DNA of 29,615 bases from JBLNBQ01 sp050260095 (GCA_050260095.1 JBLNBQ010000022.1:1-29615); one strand, 5' to 3'. Counted from the first letter of the stretch, positions 20,019 through 28,674 are shown. Notes: generated from the letters alone by a model not told the origin. A program made the numbers and translations.

Positions 20019-22181
20019 ATGGCGCTTTTCCATCGCTCCGAACTGTCCGCCGAGTCTTCCGGCTGCCACGGCTCCGCCCGGCCGGTGAAGTCGCCGCACG
20101 GGCTGCCCAAGGTGGTCATCGTGGGCACGCCGAACGTCGGGAAGAGCGTGATCTTCAACTATCTGACCGGGGCGTACGTGACCGTCTCCAACTACCCGGG
20201 CACCACGGTGGAGGTCTCCCGGGGCAAGTGCCGCGTGCAAGGCACCGAATTCGAGATCGTCGACACTCCCGGCATGTACAGCCTGCTTCCCATCACCGAG
20301 GAAGAGCGGGTCGCCCGGCGGATCCTGCTCTCAGAGCACCCCGAGCTGGTCTTGCACGTGGTCGACGCCCGCAACCTCGACCGGATGCTGCCCTTGACGC
20401 TGCAGCTCATGGAGGCGCACCTCCCGGTCGCCCTCGTCGTCAACATCCTCGACGAGGCGGAACGGGCGGGCATCGCCCTCGACCTGGAAGAGCTGGCAAA
20501 CCGGCTGGGCATCCCGGTGCTCGGGACCGTCGCCGCCACCGGTCGCGGCATGAAGGACCTGCTCCGCCAGATCCATGCCGCCCGCACCCCCGCCGTCGCC
20601 ACCTGCCCCGCCGGAAGCAGCGCGGCCGGTCCCACCCCGGCCCGTTCCTCGGGGTGCGGCGCCCGCTGCGCCTCGTGCCCGCACGCCGCCGTGCCTTCGG
20701 CGAGCGCCGGGCAGCTCAGGATGGCCGGTCTTCCCGACCCGCTCTACCGGCCGGAGTTGGCGCGCTTCGTGGCGCGGGTGGCCGGTTCCCTGACCGGAAA
20801 GTACCGGCTGTCGCCGACGGCCATGGCGCTGCTCCTCCTGCAGGGGGACGCGGAGGTCGCTGAGCTGGTGCGGAAGACCGAACCCGCCCTGGCGTGGAAG
20901 TCGATCAAGACCGCCCTCGACCAAGCTAACGCGACCTTCGCCGAGCCGCTCCCGTACCTCATCGCGCTCGACCGGCAGGCCGCGCTCCGCCCGTTGCTCA
21001 GCCGGGTGATCCACCAGACCGGGCGGCGGGGGCTCGGGCTTTCCGAACGGCTCTCCGCCCTCACGATGCGCCCGCTCACCGGCATTCCCCTCCTGCTGGC
21101 CGTGCTCTACTTCGGCCTCTACCAGTTTGTGGGGGTCTTCGGCGCCGGCACGCTGGTGAACTTCCTCGAGCACACGCTCTTCGGCAAGTACCTCCTGCCC
21201 CCCGTGGTCTCGCTGATCGGACGCGTGGTCCCGTGGCCCATCTGGCGCGACCTGCTCACCGGCGACTATGGCATCATCACGCTGGGCGTGCGCTACGCCG
21301 TCGCAATCATCCTGCCGATCGTGGGGACGTTCTTCCTGTTCTTCTCGGTGGCCGAGGACTCGGGGTACTTCCCCCGGCTGGCGATGCTGGTGGACCGCCT
21401 CTTCAAGCGCCTCGGGCTGAACGGCCGGGCGGTGATCCCGCTGGTCTTGGGGTTCGGCTGCGACACAATGGCCACCATGACCACCCGCATCCTCGAGACC
21501 AAGCGGGAACGGCTCATCGCCACGTTCCTTTTGGCCCTGGCCATCCCTTGCTCGGCGCAGCTCGGGGTCATCCTGGCCCTGCTGGCCGGGAAGCCGGTGG
21601 CGATGGCCGTCTGGGTCGGGGTGGTCGCCGCCATCTTCCTGCTGGTCGGGTGGCTCACCGCCCGGCTGCTCCCCGGCAAGGGGCCGAGTTTCTACATGGA
21701 ATTGCCGCCGCTTCGCCTGCCACAGCTCTCCAACGTCCTGGCCAAGACCTGGGCGCGCATGAAGTGGTACCTGCTGGAGATCTTCCCGATCTTCATCTGG
21801 GCCTCGGTGCTCATCTGGGCGGGCCGCCTGACGGGCCTCTTCGACTGGCTGATCCGGCTGCTCACGCCCGTGGTTCAGTGGCTCGGACTGCCCGCGTCCA
21901 CCGCGGTGGTCTTCCTCTTCGGCTTCTTCCGCCGGGACTACGGGGCCGCCGGCCTCTTCGACCTCGCCAAGTCGGGCGGACTCTCCCTTCAGCAGCTCAC
22001 GGTCGCCGCGGTGACGCTGACCATCTTCATCCCCTGCATCGCCCAGTTCTCGGTGATGCTCAAGGAGCGGGGCGCCAAGGCCGCCCTCACCATGGCCGCC
22101 TTCATCTTCCCCTTCGCGTTCGCCGTCGGGTACACCGTCAACCAGGCGTGGAGCCTTGTGACCCGCCTGGCGCTGGGCTAG
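20019..22181 (+). CDS. feoB: Ferrous iron transport protein B
   Basis: A 720-residue inner-membrane Fe2+ importer with a cytoplasmic N-terminal GTPase. The G motifs are GTPNVGKS (36-43), YPGTT (59-63), DTPGMYSL (82-89) and NILD (142-145). The membrane part has two gate domains with GFGCDTMATMTTRIL, IPCSAQLGVIL and FFRRDYGAAGLFDL, all hallmarks of FeoB. An unusual cysteine-rich segment (C196, then SGCGARCASCPHA with C213, C217, C220) lies between the G domain and the helical linker, and CHG occurs at 16-18 near the N-terminus. ATG 20019 has AGGAGGT 7 nt upstream. feoA follows after 12 bp, the reverse of the common feoA-feoB order. Confidence 0.96.
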   Translation: MALFHRSELSAESSGCHGSARPVKSPHGLPKVVIVGTPNVGKSVIFNYLTGAYVTVSNYPGTTVEVSRGKCRVQGTEFEIVDTPGMYSLLPITEEERVARRILLSEHPELVLHVVDARNLDRMLPLTLQLMEAHLPVALVVNILDEAERAGIALDLEELANRLGIPVLGTVAATGRGMKDLLRQIHAARTPAVATCPAGSSAAGPTPARSSGCGARCASCPHAAVPSASAGQLRMAGLPDPLYRPELARFVARVAGSLTGKYRLSPTAMALLLLQGDAEVAELVRKTEPALAWKSIKTALDQANATFAEPLPYLIALDRQAALRPLLSRVIHQTGRRGLGLSERLSALTMRPLTGIPLLLAVLYFGLYQFVGVFGAGTLVNFLEHTLFGKYLLPPVVSLIGRVVPWPIWRDLLTGDYGIITLGVRYAVAIILPIVGTFFLFFSVAEDSGYFPRLAMLVDRLFKRLGLNGRAVIPLVLGFGCDTMATMTTRILETKRERLIATFLLALAIPCSAQLGVILALLAGKPVAMAVWVGVVAAIFLLVGWLTARLLPGKGPSFYMELPPLRLPQLSNVLAKTWARMKWYLLEIFPIFIWASVLIWAGRLTGLFDWLIRLLTPVVQWLGLPASTAVVFLFGFFRRDYGAAGLFDLAKSGGLSLQQLTVAAVTLTIFIPCIAQFSVMLKERGAKAALTMAAFIFPFAFAVGYTVNQAWSLVTRLALG

Positions 22182-22193
22182 GAGGAACAAGCG

Positions 22194-22445
22194 ATGCAGA
22201 GACCGACCGGCCGAAGCACCTCGGCCAACCCAGCCCTAACCGACCTGCCGGAGGGGGCCGCCGGCCACGTCGCCGAACTGAGCACGCGCGACCCGGAACG
22301 CCTGCAGAAACTGATGGCCTTCGGCGTCCTTCCCGGCATGCCCATCCGTCTCATCCAGCGGCGGCCGGCCTTCGTCTTTCAGGTGGGGCAGACCCAGGTC
22401 GCGGTGGACAGCAGCATCGCCGCCGAGATCCGGGTGAAGCTCTAG
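22194..22445 (+). CDS. feoA: Ferrous iron transport protein A
   Basis: An 83-residue SH3-like FeoA protein, a small cytoplasmic partner required for full FeoB activity. The core LTDLPEGAAGHVAEL, MAFGVLPGMPIRLIQRRPAF and FQVGQTQVAVDSSIAAEI follows the family. ATG 22194 has TAGGAGGA about 7 nt upstream and lies 12 bp after feoB, so the two are co-transcribed. Its TAG stop overlaps the stop of the convergent CDF gene within one CTAG. Confidence 0.93.
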   Translation: MQRPTGRSTSANPALTDLPEGAAGHVAELSTRDPERLQKLMAFGVLPGMPIRLIQRRPAFVFQVGQTQVAVDSSIAAEIRVKL

Positions 22446-23374
22446 GATTCCGGCGGGTTCCGCCCCGGACCTTCGAAGGGTTCCACGTGCGAGATGACCC
22501 GGCTGACGCCGGGGAAGGCGCGCCGCACGGCCTGCTCGATGCGGTGGGAGAGGTCGTGCGCCTCCCGGGCCGGCATGCGCGGGTCAACCTGCACGTGCAG
22601 GTGAACCTCGAGGTCGTCCTCCCGCCCGCGGCTGACGATGCGGTGGCACGACCGCACGCCAGGCACCTTGGTCACGACCTCGGCGACCCGCCGGCTGTCG
22701 AGCACCATGGCGTCGCAGAGCACGTCGGAGCTGTGCCGGACGATTCCCCAGGCGGACCTCAGGATGACCGCCGCGATCACCAGCGCCGCCACGACGTCGA
22801 ACCAGGGGAAGCCCAACCGGACGGCGATCAGGGTCGCCACCACGGAGAGCGAGACATAGACGTCGCTCATCGTGTGCAGCGCGTCGGAGACTAAAAGATC
22901 GCTCTTCAGCATCCTCCCCTGCCGCCGCTCGTAGGTCATCACGGCCACGTTGACCGCCAGGGTGACCAGCATGACGAGGAAACTGGCGGTGGTGACCCGG
23001 GGAAGCGCGGCGCCCGGGCGGAACAGGCGCCCTGCCACGCTCTGGAGGATGTCGAGCGAGACCAGAACCAATAGGCCGGCGATGCCCAGCGCGGTGAAGG
23101 TTTCGTACTTCTTGTGGCCATAAGGATGGCTTTCATCGGCCGGGCGGGCGGCGGCCCACAGTCCCACCAACCCGATGATATTGGACGCTCCATCGCCCAG
23201 AGAGTGATATCCGTCCGCCGTCATGCTCGCCGTGTGGCTCCACTGGCCGAAGGCTACCTTGGCCACGGCCACCGCCCAGTTGAGGACCAGGATAAGCCAG
23301 AGCACCCGCCTGATGGCCCGGTACCTCTCCCAATCCTCCACACAGCCCGTCGCCCGGTCGGCCAACCGCTCCAC
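22442..23374 (-). CDS. Cation diffusion facilitator family metal exporter
   Basis: A 310-residue CDF transporter with six predicted helices and a C-terminal cytoplasmic ferredoxin-like domain (about 215-300, VRSCHRIVSRGREDDLEVHLHVQVDP). The transport site is of HD-HD type: H57 and D61 in GYHSLGD (helix 2), H167 and D171 in ALHTMSD (helix 5), usually linked with zinc. HPYGHKKYE (83-91) is the conserved loop before helix 3. The start is a GTG at 23374 with AGGCGAG close by. It is convergent with feoA and may remove zinc, iron or manganese by proton exchange; the nearby Feo genes make a link with iron possible but unproven. Confidence 0.9.
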   Translation of the reverse strand: MERLADRATGCVEDWERYRAIRRVLWLILVLNWAVAVAKVAFGQWSHTASMTADGYHSLGDGASNIIGLVGLWAAARPADESHPYGHKKYETFTALGIAGLLVLVSLDILQSVAGRLFRPGAALPRVTTASFLVMLVTLAVNVAVMTYERRQGRMLKSDLLVSDALHTMSDVYVSLSVVATLIAVRLGFPWFDVVAALVIAAVILRSAWGIVRHSSDVLCDAMVLDSRRVAEVVTKVPGVRSCHRIVSRGREDDLEVHLHVQVDPRMPAREAHDLSHRIEQAVRRAFPGVSRVISHVEPFEGPGRNPPES

Positions 23375-23386
23375 CTCGCCTGGGCC

Positions 23387-23399
23387 GTGACATAGTCAC
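23387..23399. promoter_or_regulatory. Short palindrome upstream of the CDF gene
   Basis: GTGAC-ATA-GTCAC, a perfect 5-3-5 inverted repeat, lies 12 bp before the CDF start codon. It is a possible operator for a metal regulator. No clear promoter could be set beside it. Confidence 0.35.
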
Positions 23400-23433
23400 A
23401 GACGCTCTGACATCATGAGTATTCCCACCCCGC

Positions 23434-24486
23434 TCACTTGACCCAGGCGGACGGGCTTCCGGCCAGACCCCACCGGGGTAGGCTGACCGCCGGGGGAAGC
23501 GCGCGGCCGAAGACCAGCGCGGCCGGGTGGCGGAGGAGCAGGTCCCAGACGCTGAGCGGCCAACCGGCCTCGAGGGAGCCCGGGGCGGCAAGGCGCGCCT
23601 CCGCGGGCGGCCGAACCCGAACCGCAGCCTCGCCGGAAGGGAAGAGCCGGAAGAGCCCGTGGGAGGCGATGACCAGCCGGCGCCCGTCGGGCAGGCGCAG
23701 GAGGCCCGGCCGGGCCTGGGCGCCGGCCACGAAGCCCCCCTGGGAGAAGCGTGCCCCGAGCCGACGCAAGGCGCGCGGGGGAGGCGACGCTTCGGCCACG
23801 CGCCTGAGCAGCCGCCCCGCCACGAGGCGCAGCGGCCAAAGCTCCTTCAGCGGCAGCGAGAGGCGGGGCAACGTGAAGAGAGCCGGGCTGGTCCCAAGGG
23901 CGCGGAGGATGGCGAGGAGCTGCGGCAGAGGCAGGGCGTCCCGCACGAAACCGTGAACGACCAGGGGCCACCCGCCGGCCCGCAAGACCGGCACCAGCAG
24001 GAATTCGGGGTCGGCGGCCAGGGCGGGCACGTGATGGGCGCCGTCGAAGACCACCAGCCGCCAGACGCCTGCCCGCTTGGCCAAGGCGACGCTCCGCCGC
24101 CCCGCCGGGGATAGCCGGGCCAGGTCGGCGTCGGTGCAGTCCACCATGAGCCGGGCCTTCAGTTGCACGGCCGCCTCGGTGACTGCCAGGACCCGCGCCC
24201 CATCGTCCCCGCCCTTCGGGAACACCCCCGGCGTATTGACGACGACCAAGGACCAGCCTGCTTCGCCGCGACGCCCCTCGCTCGCCCAGCGCAAGGCGGT
24301 GCGCCCGTCGATGGCGGTGAGCTGACCGGCCAGAAGCGCCGCCCGCTCGGCCGGCGATAGCGCGGCGGACAATTCAGCGAGGGCCGTCTCGCTGCCGGGC
24401 CGGAGGCGAACGCCGGCCAGCCCGAAGCCGCACCAGGCGAGGGCCAGTAGGAGCGCCGCAGCGGTCAGACAAAGCCAAGGCCTCAT
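23434..24486 (-). CDS. Membrane-anchored or exported protein of unknown function
   Basis: A 350-residue protein that I do not recognise. It begins with a hydrophobic segment (MRPWLCLTAAALLLALAWCG) that can be a signal anchor; a cysteine at 19 is not in a standard lipobox. The rest is alpha/beta in character, rich in Leu, Ala, Arg and Pro, with strands such as WSLVVVNTPGVF, ARLMVDCTDADL and WRLVVFDGAHHVP and a late SHGLFRLFPSGEAAVRV. ATG 24486 is chosen because GAGGT lies 6 nt upstream; another ATG is two codons earlier. It is divergent from the zincin-like gene, 124 bp between starts, which suggests shared control. GC-rich coding bias is as in the neighbours. Confidence 0.7.
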   Translation of the reverse strand: MRPWLCLTAAALLLALAWCGFGLAGVRLRPGSETALAELSAALSPAERAALLAGQLTAIDGRTALRWASEGRRGEAGWSLVVVNTPGVFPKGGDDGARVLAVTEAAVQLKARLMVDCTDADLARLSPAGRRSVALAKRAGVWRLVVFDGAHHVPALAADPEFLLVPVLRAGGWPLVVHGFVRDALPLPQLLAILRALGTSPALFTLPRLSLPLKELWPLRLVAGRLLRRVAEASPPPRALRRLGARFSQGGFVAGAQARPGLLRLPDGRRLVIASHGLFRLFPSGEAAVRVRPPAEARLAAPGSLEAGWPLSVWDLLLRHPAALVFGRALPPAVSLPRWGLAGSPSAWVK

Positions 24487-24610
24487 GCGCATACCTCGGG
24501 TAGCATGCCCCGTGAGCTGGCCTTCCCAGCATTTCACGCGTTTACGCAATCTTCGGCGTCGTGGTACGCTGGAGGTGCATTTGGTGGAACTGCCCGGGGG
24601 AGGTAGTAGT

Positions 24611-25984
24611 TTGCCAGGTGTCCCCTTGTGCTTCGGAGTCGAACACTGGCTGCGGTGGTCCAGCCATAACTATTCGGAGATCCTGCTGGGCCGTTCCGGT
24701 TCCCGGCGAGGGAAGAAGGCTGCGCCGGCGCATCGGACAAACCCGCCGGACGCGCCGGGGCGTTTCCGGCGGCTGCTCTGGGCGGCGACGGTCGTCCTCC
24801 TGCTTGCGGCGGCCGGCGGAAGCCTCCGCTTCTTCAGCCTCCACGAACCCGACTCCTTCGCCCGGCAGGCTTCCCTGTCGCTCTTCGTGGCGCGCCCGCT
24901 CCGCTACGACCTCTGGTACCAGGTGGATTTCGGGCGCCTCAGCAGTCTAGCCGCCCATCCGCTGACCTCGCCGGAGCGGTCGCGTCTCAAGCTGGAGGAG
25001 GCCGCGCTCCGCCAGGAACTGGCCGCGCTCGACCGAAGCGGCGGTTACCGCGACCCGCGTGGGTTTAGGGTCTATCCGCCGGCTGTCACCGGCAAACTCC
25101 AGGCGCTGGGGCTGGCCCGGCGCAACCGGGCGCGGCTGCTGGCGGGCGCGGGACGGGCGGCGCTGGCCCAGCCCGGCGAGGTCTTCCGCATGGCAGGCTA
25201 CCAGGTCTACCGCACTCTCCCCCGCAAGTTCCCGGTGGAGCAGGAAGTGGTGCGCGCCCTGCAGGGAGTCCGGGTGCCTGACGTGGCCCTCCGCGGCTAC
25301 CGGGTCTACCTGCTGCCCGGTTCGCTCGGGGACATGAGCGGCGCCGGCGGGCACGGCTACACCTTACTCGGCGGCGAGCCCCTCACCGTGCGCCTGGTGA
25401 ACGGCCAGTACGCCAGCACGGCCACGCACGAACTCGCCCACCACCTGAGCCTCTCCCGGTTGGGCGGCCATCTGAGCGAAGCGCCCCGGGAGTGGGGGCG
25501 CTACCTGAAGCTACGCGGCATCCCCGGGTGGCGGGATGACGGTGCGGTGAACACCGCCGCCTGGAGCCTCTCCCCCGAGGAGGCGCTGGCCGAAGACTTC
25601 CGGGTGCTGTTTGGGACCGGCGAAGCCGCCTCTCTGCCCTACAACGCCGGGTACGAGGATCCCCGCCTCAACCCCGCGCTCAGCCACCGCTTGCGGCAGT
25701 TCCTCACGAGCCTGGCCGAGCTGCCCGAAAAGAGCGCCGCCGACGGCTCGCCGACCCCGTGGCTCGATGACGTGGGCGCCGGCACGGCCGACCAAGGGGC
25801 GGGAGCCGCCTGGCTCTCCAGCCAGCTTGCGGCGTTGGGCCCCCGGAGAATCCTTCTCGCCGCCCTGCTGCTCGTGACTGCCGCCGGCCTGATCTCGGTC
25901 ATCCGGTTGTCGCGCCGTCCCCAACCGGCATCGGCCGTTTCTTCGGCGGCGCCAAGCAGACCGGCCGGGGCCGCGGCCCTCTAG
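24611..25984 (+). CDS. Membrane protein with HExxH zinc metalloprotease motif
   Basis: A 457-residue protein with a basic N-terminus, one TM helix at about 55-72 (LLWAATVVLLLAAAGGSL), an external domain and a second TM at about 414-431 (ILLAALLLVTAAGLI). The domain contains THELAHHLSLSRLGGH, the zincin HExxH signature (273-277), and downstream SPEEALAEDFRVLFG (about 322-336), where a glutamate or aspartate could be the third zinc ligand. This is the layout of an anchored metallopeptidase, but I cannot name the family. The start is uncertain: TTG 24611 follows GGGGGAGGT by 6 nt, while a GTG at 24584 follows GGAGGT by 7 nt. Divergent from the unknown exported protein. Activity is inferred from the motif only. 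Confidence 0.72.
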   Translation: MPGVPLCFGVEHWLRWSSHNYSEILLGRSGSRRGKKAAPAHRTNPPDAPGRFRRLLWAATVVLLLAAAGGSLRFFSLHEPDSFARQASLSLFVARPLRYDLWYQVDFGRLSSLAAHPLTSPERSRLKLEEAALRQELAALDRSGGYRDPRGFRVYPPAVTGKLQALGLARRNRARLLAGAGRAALAQPGEVFRMAGYQVYRTLPRKFPVEQEVVRALQGVRVPDVALRGYRVYLLPGSLGDMSGAGGHGYTLLGGEPLTVRLVNGQYASTATHELAHHLSLSRLGGHLSEAPREWGRYLKLRGIPGWRDDGAVNTAAWSLSPEEALAEDFRVLFGTGEAASLPYNAGYEDPRLNPALSHRLRQFLTSLAELPEKSAADGSPTPWLDDVGAGTADQGAGAAWLSSQLAALGPRRILLAALLLVTAAGLISVIRLSRRPQPASAVSSAAPSRPAGAAAL

Positions 25985-26019
25985 ATCCGGTACCGCGCCA
26001 CGCCGGGGGACGGTCAAGC

Positions 26020-27141
26020 TCAATTCCGCGGGCCGGGCGCCAGCACGTCGGCGCGGGTCTCGAACGGGGCGGGGTTCAGGAAGACTCCCTCCACGAACCG
26101 GACCGCCTCCTCCAGGTTCCATCCGGCCCGCTCCCACTCCGCGGAGAGCCGGGTCGGGTCTACGCGCGAGAAAAGCCAGCCCTGGGCCAGGTTATAGTCG
26201 CGGCTGTCCTTCGCCAGGCCGTGCTTCTCCGCGAAGGCTGCGAAGATCTTGACGGCAAAGAGGCCCGCCTTGCCCTGGCTCATGTTCCAGTCGGAGTCGG
26301 AGAGCAGGTTGATGCCCGCCTCGATGCTCTTGTATTCCGGCCTGAAGACCTCGCCCAGGTACTTCTCGGCCGGCTCCTTGCCGCCCGGGAACTGGGCCAG
26401 CTTCCTCAGGCCGTCCTCCATGGTCCGCTCCCAAGTCTCGTCCTTCTCCTGCAGCCAGGCATTGCTGCGGCTGTCCCAGTACTGGTCCTGATGGCTGTGA
26501 GCGGTGGCCACGAGGACGGCGGGCGCCCCCCGGAAGGCCAGTTCGGAGACGAGCATCTCGTTGTGGTGCCCCATCAGGCCATACCGGCCCCATGACTTGT
26601 ACAGGCCGTCGCTCGCCACCTCTTTGGGGACGAACCACTTCCCGGTCGTCTCGTTGAACTTGGGGAAGTACTGGTTGGTGTAGGCCTTGAGCACATCGTG
26701 CAGCAGCACCGAGGCGACCACCAGGTCGCGGTTGTACTTGGCCCCGTAGACGCTCTCATAGGTGTCAAGGATGTTCAGGGCGTGCCGGAGGTTGACGTAG
26801 GTGTGCACCGGCAACCCGCCCGGGTACATGTGGTGCGCGCCTGCCCCGCCCGCCGCGATGTACGACCGCCAGTCCAGCGGCTCCCCTCCCAGGAAGCTGG
26901 GGTAAGGTTTCTGGAGCAGGCCTTGAACCACCGCCCGGAACTGCGGGTCTTCCAGGGTGTCCGCCGCTCGCACCAGGCCGTTGTACGACTCGACCACCAT
27001 CTTCGAAGTCATCGCCGTCTCGAGGGGCGAGAGTTGGACCACCGCAGCGATCCGTTCCGCCACCGGATCCGCGGCGACCGCCGGACCGCCGGCCAGGGAT
27101 AGGACCAGAGCCAGGCAAAGGAAGATCCAGAGGTAACGCAT
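26020..27141 (-). CDS. Exported HD-domain-like protein
   Basis: A 373-residue protein with a signal peptide (MRYLWIFLCLALVLSLAGGP, cleavage after AVAA). Residues about 100-220 carry the histidine pattern of HD-superfamily phosphohydrolases. It reads GAHHMYPGGLPVHTYVNLRH (H103, H104, H113), VASVLLHDVLKAY (H148-D149), LMGHHNEMLVSE (H192, H193) and VATAHSHQDQYW (H215, H217). The order resembles the metal-binding HD domain of YhaM-type 3'-5' exonucleases, which are cytoplasmic, so an exported version is odd. The C-terminal 150 residues are helical and unassigned. ATG 27141 has AAAGGGG about 9 nt upstream; the open frame beyond it overlaps the next gene. It stands alone on the minus strand, after the nitroreductase gene and its terminator. 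Confidence 0.75.
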   Translation of the reverse strand: MRYLWIFLCLALVLSLAGGPAVAADPVAERIAAVVQLSPLETAMTSKMVVESYNGLVRAADTLEDPQFRAVVQGLLQKPYPSFLGGEPLDWRSYIAAGGAGAHHMYPGGLPVHTYVNLRHALNILDTYESVYGAKYNRDLVVASVLLHDVLKAYTNQYFPKFNETTGKWFVPKEVASDGLYKSWGRYGLMGHHNEMLVSELAFRGAPAVLVATAHSHQDQYWDSRSNAWLQEKDETWERTMEDGLRKLAQFPGGKEPAEKYLGEVFRPEYKSIEAGINLLSDSDWNMSQGKAGLFAVKIFAAFAEKHGLAKDSRDYNLAQGWLFSRVDPTRLSAEWERAGWNLEEAVRFVEGVFLNPAPFETRADVLAPGPRN

Positions 27142-27226
27142 AGGACACACCCCTTTCCGAATGCTCTCAGCCTTTCCAGCGTAACCGGAGCGTTCCAGCG
27201 CTATGCGGCCCGGTCCGGGAAAGCAA

Positions 27227-27256
27227 GCGGCCTCCCGAGCCAGGTCGGGAGGCCGC
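27227..27256 (-). terminator. Terminator of the lexA - nitroreductase unit
   Basis: A perfect 12 bp stem, GCGGCCTCCCGA (27227-27238) with TCGGGAGGCCGC (27245-27256), around a 6 nt loop, 31 nt past the nitroreductase stop. On the minus strand it is followed by TTGCTTT, a short T-rich tail, so it reads best as a minus-strand intrinsic terminator. Confidence 0.75.
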
Positions 27257-27287
27257 GATGCCGGCAACGCTTGAGGCTTTGGGGTGG

Positions 27288-27929
27288 TCAGCCGCGAGGG
27301 CCGAGGTAGCGGTAGACTTCCTCCACCGGGTGGCGTCCCGGACCCCGCGGCGCCTCGGCGGGGCAGCCCAGCGGCACGATGGCCACGAGGCGGAAGCGCT
27401 CCTCGACGCCTAGGAGGCGCTCGATCTCCGGGGCGGCCAGGTTGGGGGCACACATCCAGCAAGTCCCGTAGCCCTTCGCCGCGGCGGCCAGCAGCAGCGT
27501 TTGAATGGCCGCGCCGATGCTCTGCAGGTCGGGCCGGGCCCGAACCCGGTCGATCGCCTCGGAGGTCCAGCCGCCCGCCTTCAAGGCCTCATCGGTTCGT
27601 GAGGCGTAACCCTCTCCGAAGACCGCGATGACCACCGGGGCTTCGGCGAAGAAGAGGCTCCAGCCCTTCATGGCGGCCACCCCGGGCACCTCGGGAACCG
27701 CGGCGACCAGCCGGTCGATCGCCTCCTCGACCGCCTGCCGCATGGCCTTCTTCAGCGCCGGGTCGGCAACCGCGACGAACCGCCACATCTGCCGGTTGGA
27801 CGCGTTCGGCGCCCACGTCGCCAGTTCGACGATTTCCCGGATGTCCGCCTCCGGCACCGGATCGGGGAGGAAACGCCGCACGCTGTGGCGGGCCCGTACG
27901 GCCGCCTGTAAATCATCCCATCTGGTCAA
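27288..27929 (-). CDS. Nitroreductase-family flavoprotein
   Basis: A 213-residue protein of the nitroreductase superfamily (FMN-dependent NAD(P)H oxidoreductases, cytoplasmic dimers). The FMN phosphate-binding motif RHSVRRFLPDPV is near residue 14, followed by ATWAPNASNRQMWRFVAV. The C-terminal half has IGAAIQTLLLAAAAKGYGTCW and IVPLGCPAEAP as in the family. The start is TTG 27929 with GAGGAGG 9 nt upstream. It begins 18 bp after the LysM-BsuPI gene and is probably co-transcribed with it. The physiological substrate is not predictable; SOS-linked expression through the lexA promoter is possible. Confidence 0.88.
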   Translation of the reverse strand: MTRWDDLQAAVRARHSVRRFLPDPVPEADIREIVELATWAPNASNRQMWRFVAVADPALKKAMRQAVEEAIDRLVAAVPEVPGVAAMKGWSLFFAEAPVVIAVFGEGYASRTDEALKAGGWTSEAIDRVRARPDLQSIGAAIQTLLLAAAAKGYGTCWMCAPNLAAPEIERLLGVEERFRLVAIVPLGCPAEAPRGPGRHPVEEVYRYLGPRG

Positions 27930-27947
27930 GCGATTCTGCCTCCTCAG

Positions 27948-28634
27948 TCAGACCACCCGCAGCTCAAGGCTCAACTGGGCCGGCCTGAGCGCCTGGTTGG
28001 CCGCAACGATGCGGTACGCGCCGGAGCTTTCGGGCACGAACCTTTCCACCGATAGCTCGCTCTGCCCGGGCCGGAGGGTCACCTCCTGCACCATCTGTGC
28101 ATACAGCCTGCCCCGGGAGGCGCGGAAAACCTCATGGTTCTCCTGCAAGACGACCAGTTCGGCCCGCTGCGTCGTTGGATAGCGCAGCACGAGCGGGGAG
28201 CCACCGATGTTGATCACCAGCAGCCGCACGGTCACGGGGCTGCCCGCGCCGGGCCGCTCGGGAGAGGCCGTCAGGGCCAGGAGCAGGTGGTCCACGAGGG
28301 CGAGGCTGGCGGCACCGAAGGGCGCCCGGATACGCCACAGCCGGTCTGCCACGGGCGAGCGGGCGCGCTCACAAGGCTCTTCCGGCGCCTCGCCGGAGAG
28401 GGCGGCCGCTTCCTCCGGGCGGAACCAGGCCCGCGGCGGCACCCAGCCGCTCGCTGGGAAGGAATCCACCGTCAACTCCGTGGGAACCGTGGGGATGACC
28501 ACCGGCTGCCCGGGGTGAAGCTCACCGGCGAGCAGGTGATTGGCCACCCGGAGGGCCTCCGGGGAGACGCCGTATCGCGCCGCCAGGCCGGCGATGGTCT
28601 CGCCCGCTTCCACCACGTGCGTAATTGTGCGCAT
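27948..28634 (-). CDS. LysM-BsuPI domain protein
   Basis: A 228-residue protein with an N-terminal LysM domain (about 1-50, HVVEAGETIAGLAARYGVSP...GQPVVIP) and a C-terminal BsuPI domain (about 120-228). The latter reads VTVRLLVINIGGSPLVLRYP, then LVVLQENHEVFRASRGRLYAQ and SGAYRIVAA. BsuPI is named after the intracellular proteinase inhibitor of Bacillus. LysM binds peptidoglycan or acts in spore and coat assembly. There is no signal peptide, so the protein is cytoplasmic or is placed in the spore or forespore like other signal-less LysM proteins. ATG 28634 has AAAGGGG 8 nt upstream. It starts 40 bp after lexA and may share its transcript. Confidence 0.82.
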   Translation of the reverse strand: MRTITHVVEAGETIAGLAARYGVSPEALRVANHLLAGELHPGQPVVIPTVPTELTVDSFPASGWVPPRAWFRPEEAAALSGEAPEEPCERARSPVADRLWRIRAPFGAASLALVDHLLLALTASPERPGAGSPVTVRLLVINIGGSPLVLRYPTTQRAELVVLQENHEVFRASRGRLYAQMVQEVTLRPGQSELSVERFVPESSGAYRIVAANQALRPAQLSLELRVV

Positions 28635-28674
28635 GCGATCAGCCCCTTTTCCGGGGCCATCTTATGTGCCCCGC

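Noticed and set aside
20331..22190. 619-codon minus-strand frame antisense to feoB
   Set aside because: Composition is dominated by Gly, Glu, Arg, His and Gln with no recognisable motif; feoB on the other strand is unmistakable.
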